From Hirudo medicinalis (Eukaryota > Annelida > Clitellata > Hirudinida > Hirudinidae), in NCBI GenBank assembly GCA_011800805.1, contig MPNW01001439.1, forward strand, positions 10,715-21,090: a stretch of 10,376 nucleotides of DNA, in the 5' to 3' direction. The notes under the pieces were generated by a model. It was given only the letters and a program-made list of their open reading frames with translations, was not told the DNA's origin and ran no database searches. Of the stretch, positions 1-8,700 are shown piece after piece. Both the position numbers and the translations under genes were made by a program. Position 1 is the stretch's first letter. Each line of letters begins with the position of its first letter.

Positions 1-481
1 CTGAACCTTGGAAATATAATTGTCCTCCAGAAACGTTTAAGTAAAGAAAATCATGGCCAAGGCTTACATCGATGTTTAAACCACCTAAATTCGAAATATT
101 AATTTATTTGTGATTAAGTACATTTGCATGAGTAAAACAAATAATCAAAAAAAATTAATTTGAATACGTTATTTTACTTGGTAATTGGCCATTGGTAATG
201 CTTGTCCACTCACTAGCGACAGTGCCAATCGTATTCCATAAGAGATTCTTGCCGTAAAATTTTCTGTAAAGCATGCTCAACGTATTCATGTCGTATATTT
301 CCAACAACCAGCTTGTACTGTCGTAGTTGAAGCAGTAGTCTTGAGCATCTTTCAAACTAGTGATATTTATTAGTTTTCCGTCACTTCTGTAACAGTATTG
401 ATCAACGCAGAAGTCCACTTCTTGAGCAATTAATGCGCCGATAGCAAGAAAAATGCACTTAATACTCAGGTGGATTGACAT
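1..481 (-). CDS. C-type-lectin-like secreted/membrane protein, left paralog, 3' part outside window
   Basis: Partial gene: exon 1 is 178-481 and exon 2 runs from 84 off the left edge, with a 93-nt GT/AG intron (85-177) in phase 1. The start is Met at 479-481. The next in-frame codons upstream are open but contain no ATG, and the right paralog's farther Met is a CTA codon here. Residues 1-20 form a signal peptide with a hydrophobic run FLAIGALIAQ. Then comes a CxxxxC pair (Cys25, Cys30), Cys50 and a degenerate WIGL-like region NTIGT near 83-87, as in the N-terminal half of a CTLD. Exon 2 continues with LYLNVSGGQLYF, the C-terminal beta strands of the fold. The protein is about 75% identical to the right paralog over exon 1. 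The reading frame is intact in the visible part. The rest of the protein (second CTLD, stalk, anchor) is expected beyond the window but unseen. Confidence 0.8.
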
Positions 482-513
482 ATCTTTACTTTTAAACCGG
501 ACTATTGATATAT

Positions 514-688
514 CTGCTATTAAAGATACTAGGTATCAGTTACATTTAACTGCCTCAGAAATAATATTGGAATCGGTTAAAATTCCTTATCTTGCATTCA
601 GTTGTTCAGTTGCCACGACATCGAATTGAAATGATTGTGTCTGCTCGACGTCAAACTGACAATTATTTCGTTTTTTATTAAAACATAC
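514..688 (-). other. Candidate 5'-leader intron, left paralog
   Basis: A strong donor CGCG|GTATGT at 688-687 and an acceptor TTAATAGCAG| ending at 514 would remove 175 nt just upstream of the start codon. Both sites are conserved in the right copy (9818-9995, 178 nt). Reading through the joined sequence meets a stop before the Met, so the upstream exon would be untranslated. This is a prediction from splice consensus and conservation only. Confidence 0.35.
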
Positions 689-811
689 CGCGTTCGATTC
701 TCCTTTGCATTTGAATAGTTTCTGCCTCATTTCAAAGAATAAGAACTTGATTTGAAGCAACGCCCCAAAAATGACAGAGGAAATTTCAGAAAAGCACGTA
801 GTTGAATCCAT
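587..811 (-). other. Small ORF in the duplicated block, coding status doubtful
   Basis: A 74-codon ORF starts MDSTTCFSEISSV, has a hydrophobic stretch (residues about 12-27) and ends VVATEQLNAR. In the right copy the last 60 or so codons stay open and end at the same stop (9891-9893), with a net 3-base insertion, which looks like frame conservation. But a 1-base deletion near the start removes the Met-linked frame in the right copy. The strong GTATGT donor lies inside it. It may simply be leader sequence. No family was recognised. Confidence 0.25.
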
Positions 812-1370
812 TCTTTGAACAAATCGGAAAGTATTAAGTGATTCGCTCCTTTGGTGAAGAAAATATAGATAATGATATGAATGTAATCATTAGTAATTTG
901 GTATTATTAGTAATTTAGTAATGAAATATAATTATTGAAACATTGTCATTGATCGGTAGAACTATAAAAACCAGCAGACTAAGAACGTGGAAAAGGCAAG
1001 CTGCAGGAAGATGGCTGGAAAGTAATAATAATAGCTGTCACTCACAGCCAAGGTGTTGGCTCTTCTTGAGAGTAGATTGCTATTTTAGAATATGCCTGAC
1101 TACTGACAAAAGAGTTGCAAAAAAGTTAAACATGAAAAATGTTTCATTCATAACCTCCATGTGCTGTTGTTGTCGTGTACCTGACGTCAGTGTACTCGAA
1201 GAACTGGTTAGTTTTGCAGAGGACATGATGTCTGTAGAGAAAGAAATTGAATAATTAATTGTAAATTTGGTTGATAAACGCAGTGGAATATCTGTTATGC
1301 AGTAAAGCTTTGATATTTTTAAAGAAAATTTTAAATATATTAATATAAATTATTATTAAATTCATATTAT

Positions 1371-1658
1371 TTGGATATTACAATTAGGAAGGCTGACAAA
1401 TGTAACACATATGTTATAATTGACAAATCCAACTATCTATCCAAAATACAGGATGTATTTAACGACGGTAGCGAATTTAAAAAGTATCTGATCCAACTTA
1501 TATCGTAAAGCAAAAGGCAAACTTATTAAATTGGTTCCATTAACTCTTCAAATAAGACTGACAAAGACAGAGTTATCGTAGTTGAATGTAAGCCGGGATA
1601 TTTATGTGGTGATGCAAAATTAAAAATAAATATAAATATTGCTAAAAAGAAGTCTTAA
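1371..1658 (+). pseudogene. Reverse transcriptase remnant of a non-LTR retrotransposon
   Basis: Two open pieces in different frames read like the start of a retroelement RT domain. About 1371-1505 gives DITIRKADKCNTYVIIDKSN and continues YLSKIQDVFNDGSEFKKYL before a stop. About 1539-1658 gives INSSNKTDKD and then CKPGYLCGDAKLKIN, resembling the PGYLYGNVKTHK motif of such enzymes. The catalytic YxDD region is not found, and frameshifts and stops separate the pieces. This is a dead fragment; its clade cannot be set by eye. Confidence 0.55.
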
Positions 1659-2820
1659 TAATCTAAAGTTTGTTCAGAATTTTTGGGCTTAGTTGAGGGC
1701 CTCAGAATAAGATCAGACATCTTTATTTTTTGAAGGCGTTTTGAACGATTTGTTTAAATGTGTCATCTTTCCAAACTTTAACGATATATTTCAAAGCACT
1801 TCAAGTAGTTGCTTTTCCCATGAAATAGTTTCTAATTTCTTATGAAGCTGTTATTACAACCATGTTATTTAAATGTTCTGAGCACGATATTAGCATTAGT
1901 AAATCAGAAGTTGTTTATGACATTTCAAAGCTGTTCAAACGGATCCCATTCAGAATTGAATTGGTCAAGAATAAATCAAGTCGTCCATCAACGATAAAGA
2001 AAAATTACAGTTTTTGACATTTCGGCAGCCCAAATGTGGCAAGAATAGCACGACAATAAATTATTTGTAAAGTGTGTCACATTTTGCTTAAAATCAAATG
2101 ATCATTATTTTCCGGGTTTAAAGCTCGTATGCGATTTAGGAAAAGGTGAAAGATGGAAAACTTGTAAATGGTTAAATTAATTAAAGTTGAAAATGGCACA
2201 GAACTGATGTCAAAGGAAATGTTTCTGTGCTCAAAAATATTTTATTTCTCAGTTGAATCAAGTTTGAATGTCAGATATATATTTTACGCTGCATGTATTT
2301 CAATATAAATTTGATCAAACTAATTCACCACCCATGCAGATAGGCAATTACAATAGTATCCAAAAGTTAATTTTTATGCTTGCAAATGCCCTATTACATT
2401 GCTGTAAGAAACACATTTAATGTAAGAGTAAGCGGTAATAATAATAATAATTATTATTATTCTGTATTGGTTGCCTTCTGAAATGAAGGAAGCATTGTGC
2501 ATTGATAACATTCACAATAATTTATTGATTAATTTCTTAAATCTCTTAATGAGCAAAATATTTGATATAATTTTATATAATGAGTATTTAAAAATTTCCG
2601 TAATCATTATTTTTTTGTCGTATTTTGAATAGGATTTTTAATTCTATTATTACAAGCAGGTCTATTTTCTATTTTCCTCGCAAAGTAAGGTTTACATAGC
2701 ATAGTAAGAAAACGAAAGCAGGTTCAGGAATACAGCCAAATAGCACTTTCTATATGATATTTCTATTTCTGTCAGCAGTCGCCAAGAAGTCTCTATGCTT
2801 TATAAAGTCAAATATTTTGT
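1659..2820. other. AT-rich intergenic stretch without a supported gene
   Basis: No gene is recognised. A 51-codon ORF on the plus strand (1862-2017, starting MLFKCSEHDISISKSE) has no recognised family and may be more transposon debris. A perfect 22-base AAT/ATT palindrome lies at 2440-2461. Confidence 0.5.
2440..2461. repeat. Perfect AAT/ATT palindrome
   Basis: (AAT)n runs directly into (ATT)n about the centre 2450/2451, so either strand can form a hairpin. It is likely microsatellite expansion in AT-rich DNA. Confidence 0.7.
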
Positions 2821-3074
2821 CAGATTTCAAGTAGTGCATCTCTCATAGCCCTCATTAGGAATCAGCAAGTCTGTAGCTGAAGCATCCATAAAAAGATTCA
2901 AATACCTTGGAAGACGAGGAAATTGAACTTATTCCGTCATTACATGAAATGAACAAATGTAATATATATTTGAGTTTAGAAAGGTGAAGCTTGGTTGGGT
3001 AAGGAAGACCAATCTCAGAATCCATCCAAGTTTGCCTTGGATTCAGTGCTTGCCACTGCCTCACAAGCACATGT
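2821..3074 (+). pseudogene. Decayed hAT-type transposase fragment, copy 1
   Basis: Begins CAGATTTCAAGTAGTGCATC exactly as copy 2 does at 4926 and is similar to it over about 250 bases. The end reads LDSVLATASQAHV, the degraded form of the LDLVPAAASQAYV in copy 2. Similarity stops just before the conserved ERIFS would appear. Frames are broken. The open reading on the opposite strand here (2855-3070) is a shadow. Confidence 0.55.
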
Positions 3075-4925
3075 CCTTATCAGACAACATTTTACCTCCA
3101 GTAATTTATAAAATACTAATAATCTAATAATTTTATAAAATACTAATTTTATAAATTTCAAGTTAATTTTTTAATTCTTTTTGGGTTTACGTATCGATAA
3201 TATCTGCATGAAGTGCATTTTAATTGCGTAATTTAAAAGAATTTCAAGTTTTATTGGTTAAAAGTAAGGATGTCCGCATGGTTTTCAAACGCTATTTTGC
3301 ATATTTTACAAGTTCTACTTGCTAAATTTATTTGAAAATTTACAGGTCCTTTTTGTATACAATAAAGTGATGTTATATATAAAATTGAGTAATATTGAAC
3401 TTATATTTAGCGATTTATCAGGAAATTATGGGTTGTCCACATGGTTTCCGTCCTGACTGTATTTAACTAAAGGTAGATTTTCTTCAAAAATACTTTAATT
3501 GAAGGTTATTTCTAATATTTTGCTAAAATATTACTTTTATTGATAATATATGAATAAAACCATGTTGTTGATCAACTCTTGCAAACAAACATACCAGTAT
3601 TCAATTCAGATACTTTCTGGCTTTCCCTACTTCAAACGTTGACAGCCTGTTGCATTTCGGATTCCATTTTGTCCAATATTGAAGATATTTCTTACATTTT
3701 TATTCAAATACTTTTAATAACCAATATAGCATGTTAATAATTCTCAAGCGACACCTATCGACAGAATTCACAATTGTTTACAACTGTTTTTTTTTTAATT
3801 TTAGCTATCCATAGGGTCTCAAAAATTAAACTAATAATGAATTTCAACAAAACTTTATACTCAAAGAGCCAACGCAAGCCCATTCAGCATTCGTATTTAT
3901 CGAAAAACAAGGCCACAGTTTCCCTAAAAACATGATAACCTTTGAATAATTATTAATTTCTTAACTTTCGTCAGTGAAAAGACTGGTGGATTTTTTAATA
4001 ATAATATTAATATTAGATATTTAATGTAATTAAAATAATAAAAATGTCAAATAGTAAAAAATTTATTTTTCGTACGCAGGATAAAATGTCTTATTGGGTG
4101 TGTCAATACTTAGTATTAACTTTAATTCATCTAAAATTATTCCTAAAAAAAACTATTAGAGATTAAAATCAACCACGCTGTTTTATTACAATTTAATTTT
4201 TTTGTATAAATTTTTTTTGAATAAATTATTGTATTTATACAGATATAAAATACATAAAAATATTAATGCTAATCTTTTATTATAGAATTTTAATTAATCA
4301 TCAAACAATTTATTAAACCCAATTAAGACAATTTCTTTGACAGATAGTTAGGGACAGCATAATTCTAGCAGCCTAATAATAGGATACCGAAATGCACCAA
4401 CAAAATTCAGAAAATTATATCTTTAATTTATATTAATGACATCCTTTCATTTTCTGAATAGGTTTATCTAAGTATAACTTAAAAATTATGTCGTAAGTTA
4501 GATTAGACCTAGTTAGGCCAAACGCTGGTTCAGTCAATACCATACCATTTACGAATTTCTATAATTAGCCCCTAGACCCAAAAATATTGAGTTCGACACT
4601 TGCAATCTACAGAACGACAATAGAATCAGTAAACACCACTGCTAAGTAAATTGAACCTCAATAAATAAACCTGCACAGATGATGATTAGCTTTCATGATG
4701 CATGTTTAATTTTTGGAACCGAATGATCCACAAAACGAGAGGCAATAAAGGCAATAGAGGCAGTAGAGATTTAATCTTAATATTAGTGAAAATAATATCA
4801 GTGTTAGTGTCAATCATAATCGTCACTTTTAAAATATTTAAACCAGTTTTAAAGGTGTTAATTGACAAGATTTTTATAAGTATTGAAAATAATTATTTAA
4901 TGCCTTCTATAGACAAATAATTTTT
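3075..4925. other. AT-rich intergenic stretch without a supported gene
   Basis: No coding region or RNA gene is recognised. A short direct repeat TTATAAAATACTAAT occurs near 3106 and 3133. Overlapping ORFs on both strands at 4686-4920 are low-complexity (Ile/Val/Leu-rich, with an imperfect GGCAATAGA-type repeat at 4740-4770) and are not called as genes. Confidence 0.5.
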
Positions 4926-5331
4926 CAGATTTCAAGTAGTGCATCCCTCATATCATATCCAGGTAAGGACTAAGCAAGTCTGTAGCTGTATCATCCTCAT
5001 CGCCATTAAAAAGATTTAAGTTGCTAAGTTGGAAGACGAGGAAAGTGAACTTACTCCGCCATTACATGAAATGAGCAAATTTAATGTATATTTGAGTTTA
5101 GGAAGATGAAGCTTGTCTAGATAAGGAAGACCAATCTCAAAATCTATCCAAGCTGGCCTTGGATTTAGTGCCTGCCGCTGCCTCCCAAGCATATGTAGAG
5201 AGAATCTTCTCGGGAATTTAACAGCTAGGAAGAGGATATGATGTTTGACAAATTTGGAAAAGTGTCTTTCAAAATTATTAACTCGATTAATCGAAAATTT
5301 GTCAAAAAAAAGAGTCTTACATGAAAACTAA
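4926..5331 (+). pseudogene. Decayed hAT-type transposase C-terminal region, copy 2
   Basis: The plus strand at 5159-5221 reads LDLVPAAASQAYVERIFSGI then a stop. A(S/Y).ERIFS is the signature of the hAT transposase C-terminal dimerisation region. In a different frame 5245-5331 gives LTNLEKCLSKLLTRLIENLS and a stop, matching the NLEK..FLKLN segment that follows in this family. The intervening GRGYD piece corresponds to the K/GRxRM stretch. One stop and one frameshift make it inactive. Terminal inverted repeats were not identified. Confidence 0.65.
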
Positions 5332-5610
5332 AAAATTGAGACTAGAACTAAAGTGTAACCAAACAATCATAACTATAACTAACGAAAGCGGAATTAAAGT
5401 AATTATGATGCATTATAACTTATTAGCAACAGCAATGCAACGATACTAATCCACAATCTTTAGAGGAACAATTAAGCAGAGAATGTCAATTCAAAGAATG
5501 ATTGCATCTTTTGTTTCTTTTCTGATATTTCTGGACAAAATTGAAAGGATAATGCTCATATTTATCATTTATAGCAGAATTTTACAAAAATCAACTTACT
5601 ATAGAAATTG
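5332..5610. other. Short intergenic stretch, nothing recognised
   Basis: AT-rich DNA between the hAT remnant and the poly(A) signal of the main gene. No gene or repeat recognised. Confidence 0.5.
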
Positions 5611-5616
5611 TTTATT
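5611..5616 (-). terminator. Poly(A) signal AATAAA of the main gene
   Basis: On the minus strand AATAAA lies about 57 bases after the stop codon, in CTTAATAAACAATTTC. It is correctly placed for the 3' end of the gene ending at 5673. AT-rich DNA makes chance occurrences common, so its use is inferred from position. Confidence 0.55.
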
Positions 5617-5672
5617 AAGCATGCATTAATACTACTAAACAACAGTTTACCAATTCTTTATAAAAAATATGT

Positions 5673-5749
5673 TTACTTCTTGACACACAAGGGCAAAATG
5701 CAGCATGTAAAACTGATGGCAAAAACCAGCCACATCAGGATTGGCAGAA
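5673..5749 (-). other. Exon 11: C-terminal transmembrane anchor and stop
   Basis: After the acceptor CTTTCCTTAG the phase 1 reading gives VLPILMWLVFAISFTCCILP followed by LCVKK and TAA at 5673-5675. The run of about 20 hydrophobic residues followed by two lysines is a typical stop-transfer anchor with a minimal cytoplasmic tail. The frame joins exon 10 exactly (G|TT gives Val). A cleaved GPI signal is possible in principle, but the terminal Lys-Lys argues for a true membrane span. Confidence 0.7.
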
Positions 5750-8700
5750 CTAAGGAAAGTATTGCGGTAGATTCTGGGAAATGAAAAAAAAAATTGAATG
5801 CCAATTTAAGCATTTCCTGAAGAAAGTTGCAATGACACTTTATATATTCAATTAAGGCTCAATTTATTTGAAAAGTCAGAAACAATTAGCAGATACCTGA
5901 TGTGGGATTGGCGAGAGTACTTGTGCCTCTTGTGGTTGCTGTGGTATCTTAAAATGACGAATTTAAAGAACACAAAAAAAAATTCAATTCCATATTTTAG
6001 AAAAAAAATGATTCCTTTAATTCGACTCTCGAAGTAAGGTTTCGTTAATTTATTTCCAATTGATATCACGAGTTTGAGTTTATGGTCCCTTTCATAAGAT
6101 TTATCTCAATCACACTAATTTTGCAAGTAATACTCTATTAATCTTGAAAATTCGTAATTAACATATATACCTTTAGTCAAACTACTCGTGGCTTCCGAAC
6201 TGATCACAGTGGTTGTGAATGCTGTGAATTAAACAAGATAGAAAATAATTAAACCTGGTAAAATTGAAATGCCAACTTAAGCATTTCGTGAAGAAAGTAT
6301 AAAGACACTTTAAATAATCAATTAAGGCACATTCATTTGTAAAGTCAAAACACAATTAGCAGATACCTGAAGTGGGATTGATACTTGTGCCTCTTGTGGT
6401 TGCTGTGGTATCTAAGAAAGACGAATTTATTTCAATGGTCCCTTTCATTAGATTTATCTCATAAACATTAATTTTGCAAGTAATATTCCATTAATCTTGA
6501 AAATTCGTAACTACCATATATACCTTTAGTCAAACTACTCGTGGGTTCCGAACTAGTCATAGTGGTTGTGAAGGCTGTGAATTAAACAAGATAGAAAATA
6601 ATAGAACCTGGTAAAATTGAAATACCAACTTAAACATTTCCTGAAGAAAGTTGCAATGACACTTTAAATATTCAATTAAGGCACATTAATTCGAAAGTAT
6701 TATGACACTTAAATAATTTTAATTCAAGCACCTGTTGATTCTGTTGAAGACGTGAGGCTTGCTGTCATTGATTTGGTATCGAATGAATTCGAATATATTT
6801 CGGCAGTGGATGAATTGAAGCTAACAAAGTTGGCTGCTGGTTTGAAGGAACTAAGTAATGTAAGAATGGGAAACTTAATTGTAATAATTGCAATTGTTTA
6901 AAACGCCGAACAATAGTTCCGAGTTTCCGGCCTCGATAAAGACAATCCACGAGTTAGGATCCCCCGAGGAACGGGCGTTTTTAGTTGTTGAAGAGGTGGC
7001 GAGTGCATTTGCAAAGTGACTTCAAACGCGAATGAGCGTTTAATGCGATATTCATGAGGCCGACGAACGTAATTTTCAAAGTAAAGGCTACCGCTTTAAA
7101 GAAATCATAACGCTCAGATTGCATTACATGTCATCGAGGTGCAAAGTTAATGTTTAATATAACGATAAACGACACGGTTTCATTACACGGCATTTGAAAC
7201 ATCAAAAAACATGTCGAAGATACCTGCCTGAAGTTGGATTGGAGGAGTTACTTGTTTGTCCTCTGGTTGTTGTATTATCTTCAAAAAGTCGAATTTTTTC
7301 CAGTTGAAAAGACAAACGAAAAAAGAATCATATTCCATGTTTAAGAAGAAATTATGCCTTTAATTGTAATTAATTTTAATTTTGTAAACATCCGGTCTGT
7401 TACCGATAGTATCTTTGAATTTAGTCATAAAACTTGCTATTTAAAGATTCGAAATTCACTATAAAGTGAATAAATTTATTCAGTTTGAGTGTATTTCAAG
7501 TGGATATGCCCGGAGCAAAAAGTAAGAAGGAAGCCGTGTTGGAGGGAAGGGCCTTTGCCGAATCACATAGACTGAAGCTATGTGATTGCTGATTAAAATC
7601 TAATGAATACAATTTGAAGGCCTTGACTTACATGACTTCTTTAACTGACATCAAAGAAAAAGCTGTAGATAAAGAATTGTCGGAACTTTCCGAAGAAATT
7701 CGAGAAATAAAGATGATTGTTAGAAAAAATGAACATAAATTTGAGGTCCTTGAAAAACTAAATTTGACCAGCGTCTCTTTGAATAAAAAATAGAGGGGAA
7801 CCAGAAGGCCACAAGGGGTTGTCTAGTTTGTTTAAAAATAAAGTGTATGTGCTGGTCTCTGATGTTCAAAAGTCTTCTGTGCAGGATACAAGACAAGCGT
7901 AGAACTAAATTCTGAGAGGATTCATGTTTGACCTCAGAGAATCTCCAAGTTTTGTAAGGCAAATCATTTGTAAGGTATCACATAAGTATCGATGATGATA
8001 ACTTTGAATTTTCTCCTAAAAATATATTAGATTCATCTCATTTGTAGAATAATATATACACTTCACCCTTTAGTTTACAAATGAATGATAAATTTTCCTT
8101 ACTGCACATAAATTGTCGTAGTATACTAAATAAATTGCAGGATATTCAAATGCTCATAGAACAATGTGATGCTAATATAATTGATTTAAATGAAACTTGG
8201 CTTGTTTGTTTGAATCAATAAAACTCAAAAACCCTCACAAAAAAAAAAATTGCACTCAATATGGTTTTTAGTTTATATGTAAATTTTATTTGCAATTGTG
8301 CTTAAATATTCATTTTTCAGCTAAAGTTGGAATTTTGCTTAAATTCTTCTTCAAGGGGCAAGTAGCAATAAACCACGTAATAATCTTTAAATATACATAA
8401 ATCTATAAATCAGAATATAATTGCAACTCTAAATGTAAATATATTATATTATAATAATTAATTAAATCTAATTATTTGTTGTTCAGTTATATCATGTATT
8501 ATATAATTTAATCAATAAGCTTGATTACCTGTCATACAAACGATTTGAAATTGTTCATTGCCCACAGGTATCTCATAGGTGGCACCCTTGCTGGTGTCCT
8601 CATAAACAAAGTATGACTCGTTAGGATGCGAGGAGGTTAGAAGTGGATATTCATTGGTGAATAGCAAAGAATAACACCAGGTATCTGCGGAATTGTTTCC

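Larger units (their letters stand above)
482..1180. repeat. Left copy of duplicated upstream block
   Basis: Together with 1-481, this stretch matches the right side of the window: position 84 pairs with 9376, 481 with 9785, and the similarity continues through AGTAATGAAATATAATTATTG (about 918) to the GACTACTGACAAAAGAG region (about 1098). It contains the presumed promoter of the left paralog. About 110 bases (roughly 965-1085) are absent from the right copy. No clear TATA box could be singled out. Confidence 0.85.

Noticed and set aside
943..1254. 103-codon plus-strand ORF in the left duplicated block
   Set aside because: It begins with a TTG codon, its middle coincides with the block missing from the right copy, and a 2-base indel changes frame in the right copy. 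No family was recognised.
2855..3070. 71-codon minus-strand ORF
   Set aside because: Antisense shadow of the hAT transposase remnant, which reads on the plus strand.
4686..4920. Overlapping ORFs on both strands
   Set aside because: Low-complexity Ile/Leu/Val-rich readings from AT-rich DNA and a small GGCAATAGA-type repeat. No motif.
5848..6069. 73-codon minus-strand ORF
   Set aside because: It overlaps mini-exon 10 in a different frame. The Ser/Thr reading with splice sites is the better explanation.
6765..6950. 61-codon minus-strand ORF (starts MDCLYRGRKLG)
   Set aside because: Wrong frame for the stalk and without recognised similarity; the overlapping Ser/Thr-rich frame fits exon 6.
7720..7962. 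80-codon minus-strand ORF
   Set aside because: It overlaps the LINE fragment antisense and shows no link in phase to the CTLD gene exons.
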